A stretch of DNA of 64,000 bases from Ectobius pallidus (GCA_964059195.1 CAXKWD010000003.1:196502174-196566173), one strand, 5' to 3'. Shown: positions 21,246-31,752, counted from the stretch's first letter. Notes: a model not told the origin generated them from the sequence alone. Numbers and translations are program-made.

Positions 21246-21627
21246 TGTTGAGAGTTTTTCTCTAAGTTGGCTACCCTGCGCGGTAGTGTGTTTCGTGTTG
21301 CATGTTGGTACTAGGAACTCTCTCTTGAGCAGGAAGACGGGGAGAAGACAAGATGTCGCATGTCTAGCTACAAGGACGGGATGGTGTTCTTGCTTGGATT
21401 GTTTGTTTGACCAGTTTCGCAGTACTTTACAATCATCTCTTTATGTTCATTAATAGTGCAATATAATATACAAGGTTTTTATAAATAAACCTACTAGAGG
21501 ACTTGCTTTGTTTGTCAGTTGTGTTGTGTTCAATTGTGTAACGGAAGCCAACCTTGCATCCTTGGGCAGACGTTATAACTACCATTTACAGTCCACTACA
21601 AATTGAAAACTTGTTTTGAATACAACA
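21246..21627 (+). repeat. 5' LTR of the BEL/Pao element (382 bp)
   Basis: It begins TGTTGAG and ends TACAACA. It contains a TATA-like 'ataatata' near 21,455 and an AATAAA-type signal near 21,482, so promoter and polyadenylation signals are where they are expected. It is the same sequence as the 3' LTR at 26,806-27,187. Confidence 0.95.
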
Positions 21628-21634
21628 TAATTCT

Positions 21635-21652
21635 TGGTCCACCGGCCGTGAT
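21635..21652 (+). promoter_or_regulatory. Candidate primer-binding site
   Basis: TGGTCCACCGGCCGTGAT starts 7 bases after the 5' LTR. It begins TGG, as it should to pair with a tRNA CCA end, and it is GC-rich against an AT-rich background. I cannot match it to a specific tRNA. Confidence 0.5.
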
Positions 21653-22492
21653 AATTCTTGGTATTGACAGCCGTGTTTGGAAATTTGTGGAACTTGGAAC
21701 ATTGTGATTGTGAAATTTGCATACTGCGAAATTAAATTGTACTGGAACATTACGACATTGTCTTGCATTGCCGCCATAGCTAGCGTCTACCTTTGTTTGA
21801 AAAGCGGGAAAGTTGCAAGCAGTAATTGTAATTGAACATTGACATCGTGTGCATTGAACATTGACATCTTGTGTAATATAAATAATAAGAAGATATTGCA
21901 TTTGAATATTCTTGAATTATTTGTGCAAAATAGACAATTACGAACAGTATTACTAATACATGGAACCACGTGTGAAATGTTGCATCATCTTGCATTGTTA
22001 AAAACGTATCACAGCACAGAAGGGTTAGCAAACTGTGGAACTGTACCCGTTGAATAATAACTTTAAACTTTGTGAGCTGAAACATCAGTGATTGTAATTG
22101 AATTATTGGTACTTTGAAAGTTAATTTGAGAAAACATTCAGCAGCATTACATCGCAGATGACGTCACGTTCTGGGAATCTTGCCAGACATCTTGGACAAA
22201 GTCTACGACTTCATGGAGCTGTCTGATGTTGCCATTAGTGATACAATAATTCAACCAACTGTAAGTTTGTTCCATTTTTGTCTTGCTTGTCCTAACTTGA
22301 CTAGGGAAGACATCCTGTCTAAAATCCTAAAACCTACTTCTAATACTGAAACAAAGAAGTACTGACTTGCTTGTTAATCTTGTTTGACGGACTTGAATTA
22401 ATTAAATATTCAATTGTTCGCTATTGCGCTGTTGTACATTTTAATAGAAATTTGTTTTTCATTAATAATAATCAATTGTTACATTATTCATC
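21653..22492 (+). other. Untranslated leader of the BEL/Pao element
   Basis: About 840 bases between the primer-binding site and the Gag-Pol start with no long frame. It contains a short direct repeat around 'gcattgaacattgacat' (21,830-21,870). Confidence 0.7.
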
Positions 22493-25400
22493 ATGTCGTT
22501 TGAATCAGAAGCAAAGGCTATTCAAAAACGTGGCTTACTAAAAAGATCATTAACTCATCTTGAAAAGTTCTTGAACCGTGAGGAGCTGTCTAGAAATGAA
22601 TTGATAGCCAGGCAAAATGAATTACCGGAAATTTGGAAGGAGTTTAATGATGTTAGGGAATATTTAGAATGTCAGTTAGATTCAAAGTCTAGTGAAGATC
22701 ATTTTGAAGAACATGAAGTGTTTAAAAACAGGTATTATACAATATTCGGTAGGATTCAAGATCTGATTGATGCTGGGGAAAGACCCACAAGTCCCAGCAA
22801 TGCATCTGTCATTTCGAATAACTCCACTCGAAGCAGTAGTAACTTGAAACTCCCACCCATAGAATTGCCTTGTTTCAGGGGAGATTTGACAAAATACTTG
22901 ACATACAAGAACACATTTGAAAGCTTAGTTATCAACAATACTTGCATTGATAATGTGCAAAGGTTGCATTATTTGTTGTCTTCACTTCAAGGTGAACCCA
23001 AAGAGTTATTAAGTAATTTGACCATTTGTGATGGTAATTTTTCGGTTGCTTGGAATTTGATTGATGAAAGATACAATAATAAACGGTTGATTGTTTCGCA
23101 GCATGTGAAACAGTTGCTTAATCTTCATAGTTGTAGTAGTGGTACTTCAAGTGACTACCGCAAATTGATAAATGAGGTAAAATCTAATCTTAGTGCCATT
23201 GAGAATTTGGAAGCGGAGACTCCACTTCATGAAATCTTGTTGCAGGAATTAATTCTGAATAAAGTCAAAGTTAATCACAGAAGTGAATGGGAAAATAAAT
23301 TTGCCTCCTCTGATATTCCGACATTAGACAATTTAATTGAATTCTTGGAAAGGAAATGTCAGACATTGGAATTAACAGAAGCTAACAAAACTGTTGTTGA
23401 GCACAAACGTGATTTCAAACCTAAACTAAAGGCACTTCATATTGCAAAAAACAGTACCTCCTTGAATTGTAAATTTTGCAAACTTGACAACCATAATATT
23501 CTCGATTGTAGGAAGTTTAAACAAGCAAATATTGATCATCGTCGTGAATTTGTCAAAGAAAATAAACTTTGTTACTTGTGCTTTTCAACTTCTCATATGT
23601 CCAAACAATGTAAGCAACCCAGGTGCACGAAATGTAACGGAAATCATAACTTGTTGGTTCATAAAGAACAAATAAATCCTAATAATAATAATAATTCAAA
23701 TGTTGATCGTTCTGCAATCATCTCGCCTGCAGCAATGAAAGTGATCTCAGGATTAGGCTCAAATGTTTTGCTGAGTACGGTTAGTGTTGGAGTGAAGGCT
23801 AAAACTGGAGAAGTTTTAGTGGTTAAAGCCTTGTTGGACTCAGCGAGTCAATTATCATTTGTAACCTCCAATCTTGTCAAATGTCTTGGTATTGGTACAA
23901 AATCTTGTCGTTTACCAATTGTTGGCATAAGTAATTCAAACGTTTCTCCTGTAAGCTCCACTTGCAATCTTGTTTTATGCTCGCAGATATCAGACTATAA
24001 CTTGAATTTGAATTGTGCAGTAGTAGACACCATCACAAGTCCGCTACCTGCTCAGAAAATTGATTGTTCGACTTGGAACATTCCCACTGATATTGTTCTA
24101 AGTGATACTAGTTTCAATCGACCTTCACCGATAGACATTTTGTTGGGAGCTGATGTTTATTATGAAATTGTGTCTGGTGATACCTTGCGTAGGGACAATT
24201 ATCCTACATTACTAAACACTAGATTTGGTTGGGTACTGTCAGGTATTTTTCCTGAGTCATGCGTTAAACCTAATGTCAAGGCTCGTTGTACTAATTTTGT
24301 GAAACTTGACCCTCTTGACTCAAAGTTGCAAAAGTTCTGGGAACTTGAAGAACTTCAGCAGCCAGTTCTTACTCCTGAAGAAAAAGCTTGTGAAGAACAT
24401 TTTGTAAATAATGTTCAAAGAGATGAACTCGGAAGATTTGTTGTCAAACTTCCAATTCGTTCAGAAGTATCTCCTGTGGCTGAGTCTAAATGTAATGCCA
24501 TTAAAAGACTTAAGCAAATTGAAAAAAGATTCTTGAAATCTCCAGAGTTAAAGGAGAAGTATGTTGATTTCATGCATGAATACATTGACTTAGGTCATAT
24601 GGAAAGTGCACCCATTGAAAGTTCTGATTCGTTGGATTTTTACTTGCCCCATCATTGCGTATTGAAGGATTCCAGTACTACAACAAAACTGAGAGTTGTA
24701 TTTGATGGAAGTTGTGAATCTTCAAACGGAATATCTTTGAATTCCATGTTAATGGTCGGACCTACCGTCCAGCCTGACTTGTTGTCCATTATCCTCAAAT
24801 TCAGAACTTACATTGTTGCCCTATCAGCTGACATTGCAAAAATGTATCGATGTGTATTGGTCCATCCTGAACATCGAAATCTTCAGAAAATTGTTTGGCG
24901 TGAATCTGCTGATGAGGAAATAAAGGATTATCGTCTAACAACTGTTACATACGGTACCAGTTCTGCTCCTTTTCTTGCTACAAGGTGCTTAGTTCAACTT
25001 GCTGATGAGTGCAAAGACTCTCACCCCATTGCTTCAGAAACCATTCGATCTTGTTTCTATGTTGACGATCTATTGACTGGTGCAGATTTAGTTGAAGAAG
25101 CTAAACAACTTCAATGTGATATCACTTCTGTATTGGACAGTGCTCAGTTCCATCTTAGAAAATGGACGTCAAATTGTCCAGAAGCTCTTGCTAATGTACC
25201 CTTGGAAGACAGAGAACTCTCTTCGCCTTGTAATCTTACAAATGATGAAGCTGTTAAGACTCTAGGTATTGTTTGGCACCCTAAGTCTGATGAATTTCAG
25301 TTTCAAATAAATTTGAAGGAAGCTCCTAATCTTGTCACTAAGAGAAGCATTCTTGCCATCATCGCATCCATATTTGATCCTCTTGGATTGTTAGGTTGTG

Positions 25401-26272
25401 CAGTAGTCAAATGCAAACTTGTTCTGCAGGTTCTATGGCAACTAAAAATCGATTGGGATGAACCGTTAGACTCTCACACTAACATTCTTGAAACTTGGAA
25501 TGCTATCTACAGTGAACTTCCACTTCTTAATACACTTCGAGTTCAAAGAAAGGTAATGCCTTTTGTTAAGAACAAGGTTATTGAAATCCATGGTTTCTCA
25601 GATGCTTCAGAAGCCGCATATGGTGCTTGTGTATATGTCAGAACAGTGTCTGACAGTGATGAAGTTTCAGTTGTATTGTTGACTTCCAAGTCAAGAGTTG
25701 CTCCGTTGAAACAACAGTCTATTGCACGACTAGAGTTGTGTGCTGCTCTCTTGTTGTCTCGTCTTATGGCTAAAGTCATAAAATCGTTAAACTTGGCTGT
25801 TCCATTCTCCACATATTGTTGGACGGATAGCACTATAGTTCTGTGTTGGCTACAGAAACCTCCTAATTGTTGGAAAACTTTTGTGGGGAACCGAGTGTCG
25901 GAAATTCAATCTCTCACCTCAGTCTCAGAATGGAAACATGTATCTACCCATAGTAATCCAGCTGACTACTTGTCACGAGGAATTGTTCCTTCACAACTGT
26001 TTTCGCTTGATATTTGGTGGCATGGACCTACTTGGTTGCGAGAATTGTCTCCAACATATGAAACCTTTGTTGCTACTAACATACCATCATCAGTTGAGGC
26101 AGAAACTAAAACGTCTTTGAATGTGCTATTAGTTAATGTGCATTCACCTGACTTGGAACGTTTCTCATCCTATTGTAAATTGAAGCGAACAATTGGAAAT
26201 TCCATTCTTAACTTTGAGGAATTATCCACGCTCTTGTATCAGTGTTGTATCACGCTCTTGTGTCTGTGTTAA
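22493..26272 (+). CDS. BEL/Pao Gag-Pol polyprotein, integrase-truncated
   Basis: The 1,259-residue frame starts MSFESEAKAIQK. Residues 1-310 are Gag-like, with an N-terminal charged helical region and a DUF1759-type segment (FRGDLTKYLTYKNTFE). Cysteine/histidine knuckles lie at about 326-339 (CKFCKLDNHNILDC), 360-373 (CYLCFSTSHMSKQC) and just after. The A17-type aspartic protease active site is D449 (LLDSASQLSF). Reverse transcriptase runs from about 650 to 900, with VFDGS at 736-740 and the YVDD catalytic box at 856-859. RNase H has acidic residues D1037 (GFSDAS), E1081 (RLELCAALL) and D1112 (WTDST). The frame then jumps from CKLKRT (about residue 1,231) to IGNSILNFEELSTLLYQ, near the end of integrase, skipping the H2C2 finger and the DDE core, and stops soon after. 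Proteolysis by the encoded protease would be the expected maturation route. The Gag, protease, polymerase and RNase H parts look intact. Confidence 0.93.
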   Translation: MSFESEAKAIQKRGLLKRSLTHLEKFLNREELSRNELIARQNELPEIWKEFNDVREYLECQLDSKSSEDHFEEHEVFKNRYYTIFGRIQDLIDAGERPTSPSNASVISNNSTRSSSNLKLPPIELPCFRGDLTKYLTYKNTFESLVINNTCIDNVQRLHYLLSSLQGEPKELLSNLTICDGNFSVAWNLIDERYNNKRLIVSQHVKQLLNLHSCSSGTSSDYRKLINEVKSNLSAIENLEAETPLHEILLQELILNKVKVNHRSEWENKFASSDIPTLDNLIEFLERKCQTLELTEANKTVVEHKRDFKPKLKALHIAKNSTSLNCKFCKLDNHNILDCRKFKQANIDHRREFVKENKLCYLCFSTSHMSKQCKQPRCTKCNGNHNLLVHKEQINPNNNNNSNVDRSAIISPAAMKVISGLGSNVLLSTVSVGVKAKTGEVLVVKALLDSASQLSFVTSNLVKCLGIGTKSCRLPIVGISNSNVSPVSSTCNLVLCSQISDYNLNLNCAVVDTITSPLPAQKIDCSTWNIPTDIVLSDTSFNRPSPIDILLGADVYYEIVSGDTLRRDNYPTLLNTRFGWVLSGIFPESCVKPNVKARCTNFVKLDPLDSKLQKFWELEELQQPVLTPEEKACEEHFVNNVQRDELGRFVVKLPIRSEVSPVAESKCNAIKRLKQIEKRFLKSPELKEKYVDFMHEYIDLGHMESAPIESSDSLDFYLPHHCVLKDSSTTTKLRVVFDGSCESSNGISLNSMLMVGPTVQPDLLSIILKFRTYIVALSADIAKMYRCVLVHPEHRNLQKIVWRESADEEIKDYRLTTVTYGTSSAPFLATRCLVQLADECKDSHPIASETIRSCFYVDDLLTGADLVEEAKQLQCDITSVLDSAQFHLRKWTSNCPEALANVPLEDRELSSPCNLTNDEAVKTLGIVWHPKSDEFQFQINLKEAPNLVTKRSILAIIASIFDPLGLLGCAVVKCKLVLQVLWQLKIDWDEPLDSHTNILETWNAIYSELPLLNTLRVQRKVMPFVKNKVIEIHGFSDASEAAYGACVYVRTVSDSDEVSVVLLTSKSRVAPLKQQSIARLELCAALLLSRLMAKVIKSLNLAVPFSTYCWTDSTIVLCWLQKPPNCWKTFVGNRVSEIQSLTSVSEWKHVSTHSNPADYLSRGIVPSQLFSLDIWWHGPTWLRELSPTYETFVATNIPSSVEAETKTSLNVLLVNVHSPDLERFSSYCKLKRTIGNSILNFEELSTLLYQCCITLLCLC

Positions 26273-26290
26273 ACTCGAGACCTCTTTGTC
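26185..26290 (+). other. Integrase deletion junction and short duplication
   Basis: The coding frame passes directly from the RNase H/integrase linker to the last part of integrase around 26,186-26,195. Some 40 bases later CACGCTCTTGT occurs twice, 24 bases apart (26,227 and 26,251), and the frame changes between the two copies. The first event removes the integrase core; the second shifts the frame and produces the early stop. Confidence 0.75.
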
Positions 26291-26709
26291 CCATGAGTGA
26301 TGATCCAGATGACCAGTGTTATTTGACTCCTGGACATTTCTTAGTAGGAAGACAATTGACTGATGTTCCTTCACCTGACATATCCAACAGTCCCTTGTCC
26401 TATCTGACAAAATGGAATCTAGTTCAAAAATTGTATCAGGACTTTTGGAAGAAGTGGTCAAAAGACTACATGCAATCGCTCCAACAGCGACGTAAATGGT
26501 CGTCTACTGGATCTTGGAAGCCAGCAGTAGGAGATCTAGTCCTCCTACGAGAAGACAACCTGCCTCCACTTGTTTGGAAGACTGGAGTTGTGAAAGAACT
26601 GCATCCCGGTGGTGATAATGTCACACGTGTGGTTACGGTGAAAACAAAGACTGGTTTGTTCCGTCGTGCCATAGTGAAACTTTGCCCATTGCCTAAAGAT
26701 GTTGACTAA
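26278..26709 (+). pseudogene. Integrase C-terminal domain (DUF5641-like), out of frame
   Basis: The frame carries LNSRPLCP, then YLTPGHFLVGR, QKLYQDFWKKWSKDYMQSLQ, GDLVLLREDNLPPLVWKTG, V-ELHPG, and RRAIVKLCPLP at the end. This is the conserved C-terminal region after the integrase core of BEL/Pao elements. It is in a different frame from Gag-Pol, with the shift near 26,245, and has no start codon of its own, so it is not made as a separate product. Confidence 0.88.
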
Positions 26710-26787
26710 CTAATTGTAAATTCAATCTTTAATAATTTAAGTTCATTTTATTTGTTTGTATTTGTTTGTATTTGTTGAGTGTTGAAG

Positions 26788-26805
26788 CCCTCAAAGGGGG
26801 GAATA
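26788..26805 (+). promoter_or_regulatory. Polypurine tract of the BEL/Pao element
   Basis: The run AAAGGGGGGAA immediately precedes the 3' LTR; plus-strand synthesis is expected to start here. A short ATA-type spacer separates it from TGTTGAG. Confidence 0.8.
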
Positions 26806-27187
26806 TGTTGAGAGTTTTTCTCTAAGTTGGCTACCCTGCGCGGTAGTGTGTTTCGTGTTGCATGTTGGTACTAGGAACTCTCTCTTGAGCAGGAAGACGG
26901 GGAGAAGACAAGATGTCGCATGTCTAGCTACAAGGACGGGATGGTGTTCTTGCTTGGATTGTTTGTTTGACCAGTTTCGCAGTACTTTACAATCATCTCT
27001 TTATGTTCATTAATAGTGCAATATAATATACAAGGTTTTTATAAATAAACCTACTAGAGGACTTGCTTTGTTTGTCAGTTGTGTTGTGTTCAATTGTGTA
27101 ACGGAAGCCAACCTTGCATCCTTGGGCAGACGTTATAACTACCATTTACAGTCCACTACAAATTGAAAACTTGTTTTGAATACAACA
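26806..27187 (+). repeat. 3' LTR of the BEL/Pao element (382 bp)
   Basis: Identical to the 5' LTR at 21,246-21,627 over the full length. It is followed by the second copy of ACAAC and then by the rest of the interrupted MITE. Confidence 0.95.
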
Positions 27188-27522
27188 ACAACACTTAACG
27201 CCGAATTTTTCCTTCTTGCATTAAACAAACAACACTTCAAAGATAGCACCGCTAGCAACGAAAAAAGTTAATACTCTCAATGTAAATACATGAAAATAAC
27301 CAATTAAGGAAGCAAATGACAAGGAAATGACAAAATAATGACCTAAAATTAAAATAAATGCCCTAAAAATATAAAATTGCATAAAATGACAAAAATTGAC
27401 CTAATAAAAATGTGTTTCTATAATCTAGAGGCCATGATTACGATTTATCCACAATTGGGCAATGTCTATGCACCATCAATAAAAAGATGACATGTCATTA
27501 GAATCCGGGCCCTGCTAATAAA

Positions 27523-27822
27523 GTTTACATAAAAATAGCCGCGTTTTAAATTGCGAGTTCCTGAAAAATGGACGAAAATTTGTACTAAAACAATGGGAGA
27601 AGTAGTGTAGCCTTGAGATGAGTAGACCTGATTACTGTACGAGCGAGAAAACAGTAAAAACAGTAAAACAGTGCATAACTATTTTCCTCACGAGGGATGT
27701 CCAAATGATGCTAGGCGATATTTCAGCCTCGAACTGGGAATCTTTCAATATTTTACGTCAGAATGCAACTATTTTTAAATTTTGTGTCTCATTTTGTTTT
27801 AATTGAGAGATTAATATTGTTA
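27523..27822. other. Stretch with no recognisable feature
   Basis: Flank between two MITEs; no coding frame with recognisable content. Confidence 0.4.
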
Positions 27823-27824
27823 TA

Positions 27825-28443
27825 CAGGGTGTTAATGAATAACACCGAAATATTTTACCTGTGTATAGAGGGGACATAGACAAGCAACTTTTATTAGGAG
27901 ATTTTTGCTCTATGGATTCAATTCTTCCTGTTATAACATAAAGTATCCCAAGGATATGCACGCCACTGTCTTCTAATACTTGAAATGATGGGAAACAAAG
28001 GAACAATGAATATTGTGTAGTGGTCGGGAAAATTGTAAAAAATGACGATCGATATCTTACAACTCTGAGGGAAAAAAAAGACAAACGAAACATTTTTGTT
28101 AGGTTTGGAATTAGGAATAAAAACATAATGCAGTGGCGGGCAATCATGTGATTAATCAGTAAATTTTGGAGATTATGAAAATTCAAAATTATGGTATAGC
28201 TGTTGATGAATTGTTAAGAATCAGGTTTTTATCGATCGCTAAGAAGGCATGAAGTCAATTTAATGAAAATTTTAACCCTATTTCGCTCAATTATTGAGTT
28301 ATGAGCACCAAATTTTAAGGACTTTAATGCCCTGTAGCATACACATTTTACGTCATAGAGCAAAAATGTCCTAATAATAGTTGCTTGTCTATGTCCCCCC
28401 GATACACAGGTAAAATATTTCGGTGTTATTCATTAACACCTTG
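27825..28443. mobile_element. TA-flanked MITE with about 90 bp terminal inverted repeats (619 bp)
   Basis: The left end CAGGGTGTTAATGAATAACA and the right end are inverted repeats that continue for about 90 bases with only a handful of differences, as far as 'tttttgctctatg'. TA flanks both ends (27,823-27,824 and 28,444-28,445). A 142-codon minus-strand frame (27,758-28,186) crosses the left end and has no domain, so it is treated as chance. Confidence 0.92.
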
Positions 28444-28445
28444 TA

Positions 28446-28862
28446 TAGTGACTCTAGAAAAGGTTACACAAAGTTGTCCACAAGTAAATAAAGCATTTAG
28501 GCAAATGTCCCTTTTCCTGAACTAATACAAAGCCTAGAGAACAAGGGAACAGTGAACAGGATTTTTTCACCGATTTCTCACTTGGAAACCTCACTACCCA
28601 TAGTTTGCATGCACTTAGGCTCGAAGTCATGCCTCGGGGCTGAGACAACTGATTACATACTCCCGCTGATACGGCCTCTTTTTTCATTATCATTATCACT
28701 CTAATTCTCCACATTGATCCATTACCTAAAATCCCAGTATCATGTAACTTCTCAAAGTAATGTACACTACAAACCGTACAGTTGTTATGAGACGGCATGT
28801 TGGCTTCATTGCCGTATAGGGGGAATTATTTGTGATGAGTGTAAGATTTTCTTAAATTGTAT
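28446..28862. other. Stretch with no recognisable feature
   Basis: A 114-codon minus-strand frame (28,454-28,798) shows no recognisable domain. No repeats were recognised. Confidence 0.35.
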
Positions 28863-28870
28863 ATTATAAT

Positions 28871-29731
28871 TAGGGACCGGATTTTTAGGTTTTTACCTAT
28901 TTTTTTCCTTGCTTCCAAAACAAAAAGCGCTCATACACTTTTTCGAATCATGTCCATAGGATTCACCCACATTAATTCTGTGGCACCTAAAAATACCTAA
29001 ATGGGGTATAAAAACCTAAATATACCTAAACGGGATATAAAACCTAAAATATCTAATTTAGGCTGTTTTTTTTCTTCTTTCTTTTTTGTTTGTCAGTTGA
29101 CAAATCGATATTTTGCGGAGAGACCATAACTTTGTCGGGTTGAAATTAATACCACCAGCATTTCGTTCAACCCGTTGTCGTCTAGGATGGACAGTATCAA
29201 GAGACATAGTGTAAGAGTACCGGCGTATTCCTTTTCAAATATTCGTATGAACAACCATTGTTGCCGTGTATGAACAAGGATATAGATTTCTGTGTTTTAA
29301 AGCGCTTGTTTGCCTTTAGTACTTCCCTGTCATTCATACTGAGTGGTCACACTGTGAGTTTCAAGAAGACGTGTTAATTATGCCGAAACAAATGAAATCG
29401 AGTTTATTACGGCAGTGGATTGGCGATGACCTGAATTTCATCTTTTCCCCCTTCTTCTTCTTCTTCTTCTTCTGAAGTTATTTTATGACGTTGCACCCCG
29501 CGGGTTTCTACGTCTGTTCTGTCCTAAGGAAAGTTTACAGAAATTTAAGTCAATTTTGTTAAGTTATACTTTTCAAGTATTATGTATTGAATCCTATGTA
29601 GCACATTCAAATTCCCTAAACCAATTATTGTACCTAAAAATGATATTTTGAAAAAAAAACCTAAAAAAAACTATTTCACCTAATGGAAAACCTAAAACAG
29701 TGTTTTTAAAAACCTAAAAATCCGGTCCCTA
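28871..29731. mobile_element. hAT-type MITE, family 3, copy 1 (861 bp)
   Basis: The termini TAGGGACCGGATTTTTAGG and their inverted counterpart are near perfect over more than 20 bases. ATTATAAT flanks both ends exactly (28,863-28,870 and 29,732-29,739). Repeated 'acctaaa' words fill the subterminal regions. A TTC microsatellite lies at 29,453-29,474. A truncated, inverted copy is at 48,042-48,525. Confidence 0.94.
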
Positions 29732-29739
29732 ATTATAAT

Positions 29740-30753
29740 ACATTATATATGTAAAAATGTTAAAATAGTTTTCAAGCACTGTGTTTTAACTTAAACTACA
29801 TCAGAAACCATAAAAACATCTTTCTCTAAACTGATACCTTATTCGTGGCTGTAGGCTTTGTACCAGCTGAGAAAAATATAAGTTAGCAGCTAAAATTATG
29901 TTAATAAAATAAAAGGGACTGAAAGACAGAGAGAGAGAGGAAAAATATGAAAGAGGAGAAAACGGGAATACAAATATGGAAATACAGAGGAAGTAAAGAG
30001 CAAGAAGTAGAAAAATAGATAGATTAAGAGGCAAAGAAAAACAAAAGCTGGAATTGAAGTAGGGAAACATTTGATAAACAAAAAGAGATAGGAAATTAGA
30101 AAGGAAAAACATCGAAACTAAAAGAGGCAATATACAGAAAAAAATATAGATTCCACAGTGCTCCTCAACCGTTTACCTTTTAGAATCCAGAATAAACGAC
30201 TTTAATTGAAGTCTGATTGTCAATTTAGACTGAATTTGCAAATTGTGAGATCAAAGCGCTCGTTCCGTTGTGTCACACGAAATAACATTAACAACCTGTT
30301 ACCATGGCAACTGTCTGCTGAGATGAAAAATTATTCATAACAAATATCAGCAGGTATAGACTGAAAACCACAGTGACAACCTATTTTAGCCAATCATTTC
30401 TCGCTGTTCTGTAAATCAGAATCTGATGGGGATGAAAGGATGATGTAAATGTATGTATACGAGTATACCATTTCTACACCAATTATCAACAGTAATAACA
30501 TTAAAACAGCAATTTACGTCAGGAGAAAATCAGCACCCACTAAACCTAATAGCTCCCTTAAAAAAAAGCGGTCATTTCATAGCGTTTACAGTTCCAGAAT
30601 TGCCAAGCGAATGAAACTTATGATAAAACGTAATAAATTCTCGCAAGACCTCATATATTTGTATAAAGGAAATTCAAATAGACAAAAGAAGAATTTCAAT
30701 GTAGGCTATTTCCTATTATTTATGCAAAAAAGAAAAATTCCACTGTAAAATGT
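29740..30753. other. Purine-rich block and otherwise unremarkable sequence
   Basis: Between about 29,910 and 30,130 the plus strand is strongly purine-rich (AGAGA and GGAAA words), similar in character to 20,455-20,710. A 99-codon plus frame (30,449-30,748) is lysine-rich with no recognisable domain. Confidence 0.4.
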
Positions 30754-30927
30754 TGAGTATTTCAGGCGATATTATGTTTTATTTTTAACAATATATAATT
30801 TTATATCAAACGATTGAAAACTATTTCAAGAGCATTTTTAAAGAACTTTTGAGTTACTGATTTTAATATTATGTAGTTAATTGTTAATTGTTCGGAATTG
30901 ATTACTTAGGTTTTTCATTTGTCCTTG
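30754..30927. repeat. Direct repeat of 174 bp, copy 1
   Basis: It shares about 95% of its bases with 31,858-32,031 in the same orientation, starting 'agtatttcaggcgatattat' and ending 'ttaggtttttcatttgt'. The copies are 1.1 kb apart, with a SINE and a TA microsatellite between them. Confidence 0.88.
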
Positions 30928-31219
30928 GGAACACGTGATTAGTAGTGAAAGTGAACACAAACCTAGATCCATTTATTGATTAAGGAAGTAAGATTTGAAA
31001 TGAATGGTTCTTTTTTTTTACCTTCTTCGTGTTTAGCTTGTTGTAGGTCGGTAGGTCAATGAACTCGACCATACAGGGTACTTAGTTTGTTACGCTATCC
31101 CGTAGCTCAATTGTTTCGACTTCGGAAGTTTTAAGAGGAATTCGGGTTCAACTGATCCTTACTTACTTGAAAATACTTTTGTAGTATTATTACGTTTATA
31201 CCCTCTCATATTCTACGTA

Positions 31220-31522
31220 AAAAGGTAAAGTGATCCCTATACAGACAACGGAGGCCCAGAGGGTTCCAGGAGGTTGAGACTCCCAGAGTTTGGACATTCG
31301 GCACATGAAGGTGGTAAGGTTGTCAGCCTTACTCACCGGACGCCTTTACCCCATGATTGCTCGTGGTACTCATTTCTGTTAGAGGCTAAGTCAACCCCAG
31401 GGTCATAGTGCCACTAGAAGGATTAGGCCAATTGAAAAATCTGAACGACCTCATCGGGAATCGAACCCGCGACCTTCCGGTTTGTAGCACAGCGTCTCAA
31501 CCACTACACTACGTTATACCCC
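31220..31522 (-). repeat. tRNA-derived SINE, family B, full-length copy
   Basis: CATATTCTACGTA flanks it exactly (31,207-31,219 and 31,523-31,535). On the minus strand the head carries TAGTGTAGTGG as A box and GGTTCGATTCC as a textbook B box. The tail at left ends 'aaaaaggtaaagtg'. It is one of the best-preserved SINEs in the window. Confidence 0.93.
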
Positions 31523-31702
31523 CATATTCTACGTAGAGAACTAAAATATTTTTCTTTAGTAAGAAAGGTACCCATATATTACGGTTCCTTTTAATATGGA
31601 CTAAAATATAGAGAAAACGTGTGAAATGGCCCAAATCTATGCAAGAGGATTCTCATGATGATTTCCTTAATTGTGTGATAATTAATATTGAATTTGAATG
31701 TA

Positions 31703-31704
<2 letters not shown>

Positions 31705-31752
<48 letters not shown>
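31705..31752. repeat. (TA)n microsatellite
   Basis: About 22 TA units, followed by AAATAAATAA. Confidence 0.95.

Larger units (their letters stand above)
21246..27187 (+). mobile_element. BEL/Pao LTR retrotransposon lacking the integrase core (5,942 bp)
   Basis: Two 382 bp LTRs, identical base for base as far as I can compare, begin TGTTGAG and end TACAACA. The flanking duplication ACAAC is exact (21,241-21,245 and 27,188-27,192). Inside lie a leader, one long Gag-Pol frame, a second short frame and a polypurine tract. The Gag-Pol gene encodes zinc knuckles, an A17-type protease, reverse transcriptase and RNase H. The zinc-binding and catalytic parts of integrase are missing. The identical LTRs indicate a very recent insertion, which must have used enzymes from an intact relative. 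Confidence 0.95.
20814..27514. mobile_element. hAT-type MITE, family 1, copy 1, interrupted by a BEL element
   Basis: The ends CAGGGCCCGAATTCT and AGAATCCGGGCCCTG are inverted repeats. CTAATAAA flanks both ends exactly (20,806-20,813 and 27,515-27,522). Without the nested BEL element and one ACAAC the MITE would be 754 bp, close to the 748 bp of copy 2 at 43,408-44,155. The interior is rich in 'atgaccta' words and has no transposase frame. Confidence 0.93.

Noticed and set aside
24704..25070. Retroviral or endogenous virus origin for the pol gene
   Set aside because: Domain order, the A17-type protease, the YVDD context and the DUF5641-like C-terminus are those of BEL/Pao retrotransposons; there is no envelope frame between pol and the 3' LTR.
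27758..28186. 142-codon minus-strand frame
   Set aside because: It crosses the end of a MITE and half of it is the terminal inverted repeat; composition follows local base content.
31400..31520. Possible tRNA gene (good A and B boxes on the minus strand)
   Set aside because: No anticodon stem or acceptor stem closes properly, and the sequence is the head of a SINE with a 13 bp target duplication. The same applies to heads at 13,900, 34,540, 50,530 and 60,770.
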